This document shows, piece by piece, positions 33,118-42,104 of a stretch of 64,000 nt of DNA. Position 1 is the stretch's first letter. Each line of letters opens with the position of its first letter. The notes below the pieces were generated by a model, which saw only the letters and a list, made by a program, of their open reading frames with translations, was not told the origin of the DNA and searched no databases. Both the position numbers and the translations under genes were made by a program. The stretch comes from Bacteroidetes bacterium UBA2475 (GTDB lineage Bacteria > Bacteroidota > Bacteroidia > B-17B0 > Aurantibacillaceae): contig DDPF01000018.1 of assembly GCA_002342065.1 (NCBI GenBank), forward strand, positions 123,229 to 187,228. The letters run 5' to 3'.

Positions 33118-33687
33118 CTAATCCTTTTTCTTCAAATACTCATCTGTAAAATGCGCATTGTGCTTTGGCTTTGCGAATTTTTCAGAATTATACTCTTTTG
33201 AAGCATTTTTTGGAATGGATAGAGATCTCCAGCTATTATTGGTCAGCATTTTTCCAATAAAAACAATTTGCCCAACATGGTAAGGGTAATGCGCCAACTG
33301 CCTTAAGATAGCGTCCGTTACAGAGCAACCCTGATTACGGATATAAATTGTTTTTTGAAGATCTTCTTTTGTTAAAGAATTTAAAGTTGTAAATAAACAG
33401 CTCCATCCGGCATTCCAAACATCAACTAATTGTTCTTTAGTTTTAATATCGTTCTCAAATTCGCCATCGCGGTTACGTGTTTCTTTTTCGCCATCTGTGG
33501 TTAAAAAATCCGTCCACCTGCTTAGCATATTGCCATGTAAATGTTTTACAATAACACCAATGCTGTTGCTGTCTTCATTATACATAAAGAACAACTGCTC
33601 ATCATTTAACTGATCAAATGTTTTTTCTCCTAACAATTTATAGTATTCAAATTGTTTTTTGGCGGCTTCTAAAAAATTATTTTCCAT
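33118..33687 (-). CDS. DinB-like / DUF1572 family protein
   Basis: 189 residues of the DinB-fold (four-helix, metal-binding) DUF1572 group. The histidines of the metal site are visible: VIVKHLHGNMLSRW and the later QLAHYPYHVGQIVFIGK (H-x3-H). Family members include thiol-dependent metalloenzymes and DNA-damage-induced proteins, but which applies here is unknown. It is preceded on the same strand by the 270-residue CarboxypepD_reg-like gene, 27 bases upstream, and ends 11 bases before a gene-less repeat. Confidence 0.88.
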   Translation of the reverse strand: MENNFLEAAKKQFEYYKLLGEKTFDQLNDEQLFFMYNEDSNSIGVIVKHLHGNMLSRWTDFLTTDGEKETRNRDGEFENDIKTKEQLVDVWNAGWSCLFTTLNSLTKEDLQKTIYIRNQGCSVTDAILRQLAHYPYHVGQIVFIGKMLTNNSWRSLSIPKNASKEYNSEKFAKPKHNAHFTDEYLKKKD

Positions 33688-33714
33688 GAGCGCAATTTTA
33701 AAATATACTTAAGT

Positions 33715-34527
33715 TTATTCGTCCTTCTTTTTCCCGCCTTTATTATAATCAACGCGGTTAAAAGGTTTATGTCCGTCTTCTGTATTGCTGTTATTATTGT
33801 TCTGATAGCCTTTCTCGCTATTATAACCTGCGCCCTTCTCCTGCTTCCAGCGTTTATAACATTGCATTATTTTCGAATAAAGATCTACCCCATCATGCGT
33901 AATTATAAATTCATTACTTACATTATAACAATATTTTCTAAAAGCATAATAATCTATATTATCATCTCCTGTTAATTTTCTAAGTATTTCGGGACTTAAT
34001 TTTTTTTGTACTTCTTCTTCTATCAAAAGGTCTTCAAAGATCTTTGCCAGCTTTCTCACTTGCCTGCCTTCGCTGCTAAATTGCATGTAAAGCGCTGTAA
34101 TTGGACTAGTAGCATAATCCATGGTCTTTATTTTACTTCGGTCTATGATCGATTTCATATACTCACGCTCATATTGCTTAACTTTAAAAGAAGAAACTGT
34201 AACAGTATTTAAATTAATGAATTGTCTATCCATTATGATCTTAATTTCTCCTTTGCTATTTGGTACAAGTTTACTTACAGGTAAATAAACTTTTGAATAA
34301 CCAACGTAAGAGCAAATAAGTGTATCGTTATTATTTGATGAGAGTAAAAACCTGCCATCATTATCGCTCATGGTGCCGTTACCATTACTTTTGTTAATGA
34401 TGTATACAAAGGGCATTACGGTATTACTGTCTTTCTCAACAATAACGCCTTTTAAGGTCCTTTGTGCGTTGAGCCAGTTAACTATTATAGTTAACCCAAG
34501 CAGTAGTATAAGCTTATTAGGATTCAA
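33715..34527 (-). CDS. CarboxypepD_reg-like secreted protein
   Basis: 270 residues with signal peptide (MNPNKLILLLGLTIIVNWLNAQ) and an N-terminal carboxypeptidase-regulatory-like domain (RTLKGVIVEKDSNTVMPFVYIINKSNGNGTMSDNDGRF, about 22-95). The middle contains VSSFKVKQYEREYMKSIIDR helices and the C-terminus is low-complexity and asparagine/glycine/lysine-rich (YQNNNNSNTEDG, then GGKKKDE). The frame opens with TTG at 34527; no ATG lies upstream in frame, so TTG is taken as the start. Probably a periplasmic protein. Role unknown. Confidence 0.7.
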   Translation of the reverse strand: MNPNKLILLLGLTIIVNWLNAQRTLKGVIVEKDSNTVMPFVYIINKSNGNGTMSDNDGRFLLSSNNNDTLICSYVGYSKVYLPVSKLVPNSKGEIKIIMDRQFINLNTVTVSSFKVKQYEREYMKSIIDRSKIKTMDYATSPITALYMQFSSEGRQVRKLAKIFEDLLIEEEVQKKLSPEILRKLTGDDNIDYYAFRKYCYNVSNEFIITHDGVDLYSKIMQCYKRWKQEKGAGYNSEKGYQNNNNSNTEDGHKPFNRVDYNKGGKKKDE

Positions 34528-34645
34528 TGCTATAAATTTAACTTTCTAAATTATATTTATAAACACATAGTTAATAAATTAACCTTTTTTAGGCAGAAAA
34601 AATTTTTAGAAAAAGGCTTATTTAATGTAAATTTAAGGTCTGCCC

Positions 34646-35764
34646 ATGGAAAATTTTATAGTATCGGCCCGTAAATACCGTCCACAACTCTTTAATACAG
34701 TTGTTGGGCAAGGCCATATTACAAATACTTTAAAAAATGCCATTGTCAACAAACAATTGGCCCAGGCTTATTTGTTCTGTGGGCCTCGTGGTGTTGGCAA
34801 AACAACCTGCGCGCGTATCTTTGCAAAGACCATTAACTGCTTTAATATTAACGCTAACGGCGAGGCTTGCGATACCTGTGATTCATGTACATCTTTTAAT
34901 TCAGGAGCTTCGCTAAACGTTTATGAGCTGGATGCTGCAAGTAATAACTCTGTTGAGGATATCCGTAATTTGGTAGACCAGGTAAGGTTTGCACCCCAGT
35001 TAGGCGAATACAAAGTGTATATCATTGACGAGGTGCACATGTTAAGTACCGCTGCTTTTAATGCGTTCTTAAAAACACTTGAAGAGCCGCCAAAACATGC
35101 TAAATTTATTTTAGCTACTACAGAAAAGCATAAGATCATTCCAACTATACTTTCACGTTGCCAGGTTTTTAATTTTAACCGCATTAAAACCGATGATATT
35201 AGCTCTCACCTTGCTTTTATGGCAAAAGAAGAGCATGTTACTTTTGAACCGGAAGCACTTCATATTATCGCTCAAAAAGCGGATGGCGGTTTACGTGACG
35301 CTTGTTCTATTTTTGACCAGATGGTTGCTTTTACAGGGAACCATTTAACCTACAAACAAGTTGTAGAAAATTTAAATGTTTTAGATTACGATTATTATTT
35401 TAAAATAACAGATTGTTTTTTGAGTCAGCAAATGCCTGAGATCATGCTCACCTTTGATGATATTTTGAAAAAAGGATTTGACGGACATAATTTTTTAATT
35501 GGTTTAGGTGAACATTTACGTAATTTACTGGTAAGTAAAGATCCTCAAACCATTTCGCTTATTGAAGTTAGTGATGCCCTTAAGAAACGTTATGTAGAGC
35601 AATCTCAAAAATGTAACCTTACTTTTTTACTGAAAGCTTTGGCTTTAATAAGCAAAACAGATGTAAACTATAAAAGCGCCAAGAACCAACGCCTCCTTGT
35701 TGAAATGGCACTTATGCAACTTACCTTTTTAACCGCGTCGCCAGATGCGGAAAAAAAAAAATGA
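34646..35764 (+). CDS. dnaX: DNA polymerase III subunit gamma (short dnaX product, ends at an A11 tract)
   Basis: Clamp-loader ATPase of the replisome. 372 residues hold domains I-III: Walker A GPRGVGKT (46-53), zinc-binding cysteines C65, C75, C78 and C81, Walker B IIDEVHML (126-133) and the SRC motif (TILSRCQVF). Translation ends at TGA 35762-35764, immediately after eleven A (35751-35761). The endpoint matches the domain III boundary, as for the short gamma product of E. coli or Thermus. Shifting by one base at the A-run opens the frame that continues to 36371 (tau). Either the gene makes both products by slippage, or the genome or assembly has a homopolymer error. Confidence 0.9.
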   Translation: MENFIVSARKYRPQLFNTVVGQGHITNTLKNAIVNKQLAQAYLFCGPRGVGKTTCARIFAKTINCFNINANGEACDTCDSCTSFNSGASLNVYELDAASNNSVEDIRNLVDQVRFAPQLGEYKVYIIDEVHMLSTAAFNAFLKTLEEPPKHAKFILATTEKHKIIPTILSRCQVFNFNRIKTDDISSHLAFMAKEEHVTFEPEALHIIAQKADGGLRDACSIFDQMVAFTGNHLTYKQVVENLNVLDYDYYFKITDCFLSQQMPEIMLTFDDILKKGFDGHNFLIGLGEHLRNLLVSKDPQTISLIEVSDALKKRYVEQSQKCNLTFLLKALALISKTDVNYKSAKNQRLLVEMALMQLTFLTASPDAEKKK

Positions 35765-36371
35765 CGAATTAGAACCTTCGTTCGAGAAAAAAGCAGAAAC
35801 AGAACAAACAAACACCACTGCCCTATCCACTTTTAATGCTACACAAAACCCTGAGATTAAATTAGCAACTAAGCCTAGCGTTTCTTTTGATCAGTTAAAA
35901 ATAAAATCTGCTTTTAGTTTAAATGAGACAAAAGTAAATTACACAAATAAACAACCTATTGAAGCGGCGCTTAACACATCTGAAGACGCTCCCAAAGAAG
36001 CGAACAAAGATGTTACAATTGATGATGTTAAAACAGTAATTGCAAACTATGCGGCCAATAAACATAAAAGTGGCGCAAAACAACTAGCTACTACATTATC
36101 AATGGCGCAAATAAATTTCTCAAACAAAACCATTACATTGAATATTAACAACGAATCGCAGAAAGAGACCTTGATGGAGATCAGGCAGCAGTTTTTGGAT
36201 GAGCTCCGCAAATTACTTTGCAATAATTTAATTAGCCTTGAGATCGCGACTACGGCTAGCGAAGCCCAGGCCAAGGCCTTTAAGCCCGTTGATATATTTA
36301 AGAAAATGGCCGAAAAGAACCCAGCCCTTCTTGAGCTAAAAAAACGTTTCGATTTAGAAATAGATTATTAA
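35745..36371 (+). CDS. dnaX: DNA polymerase III tau C-terminal domains, reached from dnaX by a one-base shift at the A11 tract
   Basis: A frame continuing dnaX beyond its stop. With one A fewer in the run (35751-35761), the text reads DAEKKNDELEPSF and onward for ~200 residues, giving a 574-residue tau protein in frame with the 372-residue ATPase. A low-complexity hinge (about 210 bases) is followed by a folded C-terminal domain (TVIANYAANKHKSGAKQLAT, IRQQFLDELRKLLC, ending FKPVDIFKKMAEKNPALLEL), the typical Bacteroidota DnaX end that should contact the polymerase and helicase. The ATG at 35745 is unlikely to be a true start, since its codon falls inside the gamma frame region just before the slip site. 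Confidence 0.85.
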   Translation: MRKKKNDELEPSFEKKAETEQTNTTALSTFNATQNPEIKLATKPSVSFDQLKIKSAFSLNETKVNYTNKQPIEAALNTSEDAPKEANKDVTIDDVKTVIANYAANKHKSGAKQLATTLSMAQINFSNKTITLNINNESQKETLMEIRQQFLDELRKLLCNNLISLEIATTASEAQAKAFKPVDIFKKMAEKNPALLELKKRFDLEIDY

Positions 36372-36402
36372 ATTTACAATGCAAAAAAATCCAGAGTAAA
36401 TT

Positions 36403-39366
36403 ATGAATACAAAATTAATTTTCTTCCCTGTCAGTTTATTGTTAACGTTTTTTTCATTTGCACAAACACCGGTAAAAAAAAATAAACATTTAGGTAACTC
36501 ATCGCCGGTAGTAGATCTTAAACAATCTAGTTTAAATTATGAATACGCTTTAAACGATCCTTTAAAAACACGCATATACACTTTAAAGAATGGCATGAAA
36601 GTGTATCTCTCGGTTTACAAAGATGCGCCACGTATTCAAACATTTATAGCTGTTAAAGCCGGAAGTAAGAACGATCCTGCAAATGCAACAGGCCTTGCGC
36701 ATTATTTAGAGCACATGGTATTTAAGGGTACGGATACTTACGGAACAAAAGATTTCAAAAAAGAAGAGGCTGAGATAAAAAAGATAGAAAATCTTTATGA
36801 AGTTTATCGTCAAACAAAAGACGAAGCCAAACGTAAAATTATTTATCATCAAATAGATAGCGTAAGCGGTGTTGCAGCAAAATACGCCATTGCAAACGAA
36901 TACGATAAAATGCTTGCAACTATTGGGGCAGATGGCACTAACGCGTTCACTTCATTTGATCAAACAGTATACGTGAACGATATTCCGGCAAACCAAATTG
37001 ACACCTGGTTAAAGATAGAAGCAGAGCGTTTTCGCAAACCTGTTCTGCGTTTATTTCATACAGAGTTAGAAGCTGTTTACGAAGAAAAGAACCGCAGTCT
37101 TGATAACGACAATGATAAAGTTTATGACGCTATCATGTCAAGTCTTTTTAAAAATCATACCTACGGCACGCAAACTACGATTGGCACAATAGATCATTTA
37201 AAAAATCCTTCCCTTATTGAGATAAATAAATTCTACAATAAATATTACGTTCCAAATAATATGGCAATTATAATGAGCGGCGATTTTGATCCTGATAAAG
37301 TAATTGTAGATATTGAAAAACATTTTGGAAGTTACGCCTCTAAACCTGTTGAAGACTACGAATATAAACCTGAAGCACCCATTACTTCAAAGATCGTAAA
37401 AACGGTTGTGGGTCCCGACCCTGCAAGCATTAATCTTGCCTGGAGAACTGCCGGTGAGGGAACAACTGAAGCAGATCTTGGCGATCTAATGGCCGCTATC
37501 TTATATAATGGCACAGCCGGTTTAATGGATATTAATTTGAACCAGGCACAAAAAGTATTAAATAGTAACAATATTTTTTATGTCTTAAAAGATTATGCTA
37601 TGTTCGGTTTAACCGGAGAGCCAAAAGAAGGACAGTCATTGGAGGAAGTTGAACAATTATTATTGAGCCAAATTGAATTGGTAAAAAAAGGAGAATTTCC
37701 TGATTGGTTATTGCAAGCTGTTATTACAGATCTAAAACTTAGAAAAACAAAAGAGCTCGAGCAAAACTATTCGCGCGCATATGAAATGTTAGATGCGTTT
37801 GTAAATAATATTAAATGGCAAAAATCGGTAGATAGGATAGAACGTATCTCAAAGATCACAAAAAAAGAAATTGTTGATTTTGCAAATAAGAACTTTACAA
37901 ATTCAAACTACGTAGCAGTTTACAAAAAAACAGGCGAGAATGCACCAGCTGAAAAGGTTGTAAAACCCGCTATTACACCTATTGAAGTGGACAGAAACAA
38001 CACTTCAAAATTTGTTCAAAATATAAATACTGCGGTTCCAACTAAAATAGAACCAAAATTCTTAGATTATGAAAAAGACATTCTTAAGTCAACTTTAAAA
38101 TCAAACATACAACTATTGTACAATAAGAATACCGAGAACAAATTGTTTGAATTGTATTATAAATTTGATATGGGCAAAAACAATGATAAATTGTTGCCGA
38201 TAGCAATTAAGTATATTCCATACCTGGCAATAGAAGGAATGGACGCCGCAAAGATCAAACAGGAGTTTTACCGCTTGGGTTGCTCCTTCAATGTTTTTAG
38301 CGATAACGAAAATACCTGGATAAGTTTAGTTGGCTTAAATGATAATTTTGAAAAGGCTTTGAAGTTATTTGAGAAGATGTTGGATAAACCCGTAGTTGAC
38401 GAGACTGTTCTAAAGAATTTATTAGCAGATGTCATTAAGTCTCGCAACGATCTTAAATTACAAAAAAGTGTGATCTTAAATTCAGCCATGCTTAATTACG
38501 CGCGTTATGGCTCAGTAAATCCTTTCTCTCATGTTTTAACCGATGAAGAAATAAATAAAATAACTGTAAGTGATATTAAGAATAAAATCAGATCGTTAAC
38601 AAGCTTTGAGCACAGGGTTTTGTATTACGGACCAAACGAGTTGGAAGAAGTTAAGTCGCTCGTAAACTCATATCACAATGTACCAGAAAAATTAACGGTA
38701 ACACCACCACTATACAATTTTGTAGAAAAAACACTTGACAAAACAGTTTATGTAGTAGATTTTGATATGACACAGGTCGAAATACTTATGTTGTCTAACG
38801 GCATAAAGTATGATCCAAACAATGTTCCAATTATTACGTTATACAATAATTATTTTGGTGGCGGTATGAGCAGTATTGTTTTCCAAGACCTTCGCGAATC
38901 AAAAGCTTTAGCCTATTCAACCGGCTCAGGCTATAGCCAGCCAAACAAATTCAACAAAAATTATTTTAATAGTTCTTATATAGGTTCACAAGCCGACAAA
39001 TTAAGTGAAGCGATGAAAGGCCTTAGCGACCTGTTGAATGATATGCCAAGGTCGGAGGCGGGTTTTAATTCTTCAAGAGAATTGATCTTGCAGGAAATGA
39101 GAACACATCGTATTACTAAATCAGACATATTCTTCAGTTATCTATCTGCCGAAAATATGGGTAACAAGACCGATATGCGAAAAGATATCTATCAAAAAGT
39201 TCAAAATTATAAATTCGAGGACATAGAGAAATTTCAGAAAGATAATATTAAAGGCAAACCTATTACTGTGTTGGTATTAGGGAAAAAAGAAAATCTTGAT
39301 CTAAAAGTGCTTGAAAAATATGGCACAGTTAAATTTTTAACCTTAAAAGAAGTTTTTGGATATTAA
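36403..39366 (+). CDS. Secreted M16-family (insulinase/PqqL-like) metallopeptidase, tandem domains
   Basis: 987 residues with a signal peptide (MNTKLIFFPVSLLLTFFSFA). The inverted zinc motif HYLEH is at 100-104 (H100, E103, H104) in HYLEHMVFKGTDTYG; the distal glutamate ligand is in LEAVYEEKNRSLDND. It carries an inactive second M16 unit after about residue 550 (TLKSNIQLLYNKNTENK onward), giving the clam-shell arrangement of PqqL-like proteases. It lies 31 bases after the dnaX tau stop and 38 bases before the proline dehydrogenase gene. Periplasmic peptidase; substrate unknown. Confidence 0.9.
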   Translation: MNTKLIFFPVSLLLTFFSFAQTPVKKNKHLGNSSPVVDLKQSSLNYEYALNDPLKTRIYTLKNGMKVYLSVYKDAPRIQTFIAVKAGSKNDPANATGLAHYLEHMVFKGTDTYGTKDFKKEEAEIKKIENLYEVYRQTKDEAKRKIIYHQIDSVSGVAAKYAIANEYDKMLATIGADGTNAFTSFDQTVYVNDIPANQIDTWLKIEAERFRKPVLRLFHTELEAVYEEKNRSLDNDNDKVYDAIMSSLFKNHTYGTQTTIGTIDHLKNPSLIEINKFYNKYYVPNNMAIIMSGDFDPDKVIVDIEKHFGSYASKPVEDYEYKPEAPITSKIVKTVVGPDPASINLAWRTAGEGTTEADLGDLMAAILYNGTAGLMDINLNQAQKVLNSNNIFYVLKDYAMFGLTGEPKEGQSLEEVEQLLLSQIELVKKGEFPDWLLQAVITDLKLRKTKELEQNYSRAYEMLDAFVNNIKWQKSVDRIERISKITKKEIVDFANKNFTNSNYVAVYKKTGENAPAEKVVKPAITPIEVDRNNTSKFVQNINTAVPTKIEPKFLDYEKDILKSTLKSNIQLLYNKNTENKLFELYYKFDMGKNNDKLLPIAIKYIPYLAIEGMDAAKIKQEFYRLGCSFNVFSDNENTWISLVGLNDNFEKALKLFEKMLDKPVVDETVLKNLLADVIKSRNDLKLQKSVILNSAMLNYARYGSVNPFSHVLTDEEINKITVSDIKNKIRSLTSFEHRVLYYGPNELEEVKSLVNSYHNVPEKLTVTPPLYNFVEKTLDKTVYVVDFDMTQVEILMLSNGIKYDPNNVPIITLYNNYFGGGMSSIVFQDLRESKALAYSTGSGYSQPNKFNKNYFNSSYIGSQADKLSEAMKGLSDLLNDMPRSEAGFNSSRELILQEMRTHRITKSDIFFSYLSAENMGNKTDMRKDIYQKVQNYKFEDIEKFQKDNIKGKPITVLVLGKKENLDLKVLEKYGTVKFLTLKEVFGY

Positions 39367-39404
39367 GCATATCTTAAATCCTATTTCAAAAATCTAAAAT
39401 CAAA

Positions 39405-40571
39405 ATGGTTTCTTTCGAAAATACAGAAAACGCATTCAAAGCAAAAACAAACTCAGAACTAAATCGCTCGTGCTGGTTATTTAAATTGATCGGCAATCCC
39501 CTATTAGTAAAGATGGGCGCTAACTTTGGCCCATTGGCATTAAACGTTGGTTTTAAAGGCATGATCAAAAGCACCATCTTTAAACAATTTGTTGGTGGTG
39601 AGACCATTCACGATTGCTCTGTAACAATTGCCGAATTGGGAAAATATAATATTGGCACTATTTTAGACTATAGTGTTGAAGGAAAAGAAAGCGAAGTTGA
39701 TTTTGATAATTGCAAAGTAGAGACGCTGGAAACAATTAAAATGGCTAAGAACGATAAGAATATCCCGTTCTGCGTTTTTAAAGTTACAGGCTTGGCAAGA
39801 TTTGATCTTTTAGAAAAAGTTAGTTCAAAAAAAACATTGACCGACGGCGAAAATCAGGAATGGTTACGTGTAAAAGAACGGGTAAGCAGTATCTGCGAAT
39901 CAGCTTTCCAAAGTAACCAGGCTATTTTTATTGATGCGGAAGAAAGCTGGATACAACCAGCCATTGATGACCTTGCCAATGAGAACATGGCACTTTACAA
40001 TAAGCAAAAAGCCATTGTTTACAATACTTACCAATTTTATCGTCATGATAGATTAAGTTACTTAACTGAATCTATAAAAACAGGAAAAACTAACGGTTAC
40101 CATATTGGCGCAAAATTAGTACGCGGTGCATATATGGAAAAAGAAAGAAAACGTGCGCAGGAAATGGGTTACCAATCCCCTATTCAACCAAGCAAAGAGG
40201 CAAGCGATAAAGATTATGACCAGGCTTTAAAATTATGCGTTGATAATATTGATGTTATAGGACTTTGTGCCGGAACACATAACGAAAAAAGCAGTTTATA
40301 TCTTGTAGAACTGATGCAACAAAAAAATATTCCTTCTGCCGATAAACGCATCTATTTCTCGCAGTTATTTGGCATGAGTGATCATATTAGTTATAACCTT
40401 TCTTTAAATAATTATAATGTTGCCAAATATGTACCTTACGGACCTGTAAAAGAAGTACTCCCATATTTGATAAGAAGGGCTCAAGAGAATACCAGTGTTA
40501 AAGGTCAAACGGGGCGCGAGCTAAACCTCATTATGAAAGAGAAAAAAAGAAGGTCAGAGTTAAAGAAATAA
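39405..40571 (+). CDS. Proline dehydrogenase
   Basis: FAD-dependent oxidation of L-proline to pyrroline-5-carboxylate, with electrons to the quinone pool. The 388-residue protein lacks the P5C dehydrogenase half of PutA, so it is the monofunctional type. Barrel motifs include FCVFKVTGLARFDLLEKV, IFIDAEESWIQPAID, AKLVRGAYMEKERKRA and YVPYGPVKEVLPYLIRRAQENT, the last containing the substrate-binding arginines. A P5C dehydrogenase gene (pruA) is not in this window. Confidence 0.92.
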   Translation: MVSFENTENAFKAKTNSELNRSCWLFKLIGNPLLVKMGANFGPLALNVGFKGMIKSTIFKQFVGGETIHDCSVTIAELGKYNIGTILDYSVEGKESEVDFDNCKVETLETIKMAKNDKNIPFCVFKVTGLARFDLLEKVSSKKTLTDGENQEWLRVKERVSSICESAFQSNQAIFIDAEESWIQPAIDDLANENMALYNKQKAIVYNTYQFYRHDRLSYLTESIKTGKTNGYHIGAKLVRGAYMEKERKRAQEMGYQSPIQPSKEASDKDYDQALKLCVDNIDVIGLCAGTHNEKSSLYLVELMQQKNIPSADKRIYFSQLFGMSDHISYNLSLNNYNVAKYVPYGPVKEVLPYLIRRAQENTSVKGQTGRELNLIMKEKKRRSELKK

Positions 40572-40575
40572 TCTT

Positions 40576-40655
40576 TTGCCACTAAGGCTCTAAGACACAA
40601 AGAAACACAAATAAAATTCTTAGTGAACCATAGTGACATTGTGCCTTTGTGGCAA
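40576..40655. repeat. GCCAC..AAG-type inverted repeat, copy 2
   Basis: Ends TTGCCAC (40576-40582) and GTGGCAA (40649-40655) are perfectly inverted; the interior is only partly self-complementary. It begins with the TTGCCACTAAGGCTCTAAGA phrase related to the repeat at 4219-4295. It lies between proline dehydrogenase and the CCA-adding enzyme and has no coding content. Confidence 0.55.
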
Positions 40656-40702
40656 TAATATTCGCTGTTTTTTAGAGTTAAAATCGTACTTTTACTAGCT
40701 AA

Positions 40703-42103
40703 ATGTACACGTTTCTTAACCAAAATATTTTTAAACAGATAAAAGATTGTGCCGACGATCTTAACCTTGATGCATATGCCATTGGTGGTTATGTTCGTGA
40801 TATTTTTTTGGAACGCAACAGTAAGGATATTGATATTGTAACTATTGGCAAAGGAATTGACCTTGCAACTGCTTTACATAAAAAATTAGGAGAAGGTTCT
40901 CACCTCTCTACCTTTAAAAATTTTGGTACGGCGCAGGTAAAATATAACGAGCTTGAAATTGAATTTGTGGGCGCCCGCAGAGAAAGTTATAACCGCGATT
41001 CGCGAAAGCCAATTGTTGAAGATGGAACTTTAGAGGATGATCAGAACCGTCGCGACTTTACAATAAACGCTTTAGCTATTGGCGTTTCAAAACAAAATTT
41101 TGGGAAATTATTAGATCCTTTTCATGGTTTAAAGGATCTTGAAAATAAGATCTTAAGAACCCCACTCGATCCAAACATCACTTACAGTGATGATCCATTG
41201 CGCATGATGCGTGCGATACGCTTTGCTGCACAATTGAACTTCACCATTCACCCAGATTCTTTAAAAGCAATTACAACTAATAAAGAGCGAATAAATATTG
41301 TTTCAAAAGAACGCATTAGCGATGAGTTAAATAAAATAATTCTTGCGCCTGTTCCTTCTGTAGGTTTTAAATTATTATTTGATACAGGTCTCTTACACAT
41401 TATATTTCCTGAAATGGTAAAACTGCAGGGAGTTGAGACCATTAACGGTCAATCTCACAAAGATAATTTTTATCATACGTTAGAGGTGTTAGATAACACC
41501 GCAAAAAAAAGTGATAATTTGTGGTTACGCTGGGCTGCCATTTTACATGATATTGCAAAACCTGCAACTAAACGTTTTGAAGAAGGTCATGGTTTTACTT
41601 TTCATGGACACGAAGATAGAGGCGCGCGTATGGTACCTAAGATCTTTACCAATTTAAAATTACCGCTTAACGAAAAAATGAAGTACGTACAAAAACTGGT
41701 AGAACTTCATTTACGTCCAATTGTACTTGCAAAAACAGAAGTTACAGATAGCGCGGTACGCCGTTTATTATTTGAAGCCGGCGATGAGATAGATGACCTG
41801 ATGCTTTTATGCGAAAGTGACATCACAACAAAAAATCCAAACAAAGTAAAACGTTATATGTTGAACTTTGAAGTGGTGCGTAAAAAATTAGTAGAGCTTG
41901 AAGCGAAGGACAAAATAAGAAATTGGCAACCCCCTATTAGCGGCGAGGATATAATGAAACTTTACAACCTCGCACCTGGCAAAGAAATTGGTATATTAAA
42001 GAATTCTTTAAAAGATGCTATTTTAGATGGAGAAGTTGAGAATAATTACGAGAGCGCAAAACAATTCCTGGATAAAAAATTTGAAGAGGTAAAACCAAAA
42101 TAA
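40703..42103 (+). CDS. cca: CCA tRNA nucleotidyltransferase with HD domain
   Basis: Adds or repairs the CCA 3' end of tRNAs. The 466 residues open with the class II nucleotidyltransferase core: AIGGYVRDIFLERNSKDID from 27 (catalytic aspartates in the DID, 42-44), then EDGTLEDDQNRRDFTINALA and DPLRMMRAIRFAAQL. A C-terminal HD domain follows (WAAILHDIAKPATKRF, then HGHEDRGARM), a phosphohydrolase feature also seen in E. coli Cca. Near the end, GEDIMKLYNLAPGKEIGILK is the tail module. It starts 131 bases after proline dehydrogenase; the gap holds the repeat above. Confidence 0.93.
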   Translation: MYTFLNQNIFKQIKDCADDLNLDAYAIGGYVRDIFLERNSKDIDIVTIGKGIDLATALHKKLGEGSHLSTFKNFGTAQVKYNELEIEFVGARRESYNRDSRKPIVEDGTLEDDQNRRDFTINALAIGVSKQNFGKLLDPFHGLKDLENKILRTPLDPNITYSDDPLRMMRAIRFAAQLNFTIHPDSLKAITTNKERINIVSKERISDELNKIILAPVPSVGFKLLFDTGLLHIIFPEMVKLQGVETINGQSHKDNFYHTLEVLDNTAKKSDNLWLRWAAILHDIAKPATKRFEEGHGFTFHGHEDRGARMVPKIFTNLKLPLNEKMKYVQKLVELHLRPIVLAKTEVTDSAVRRLLFEAGDEIDDLMLLCESDITTKNPNKVKRYMLNFEVVRKKLVELEAKDKIRNWQPPISGEDIMKLYNLAPGKEIGILKNSLKDAILDGEVENNYESAKQFLDKKFEEVKPK

Positions 42104-42104
42104 A

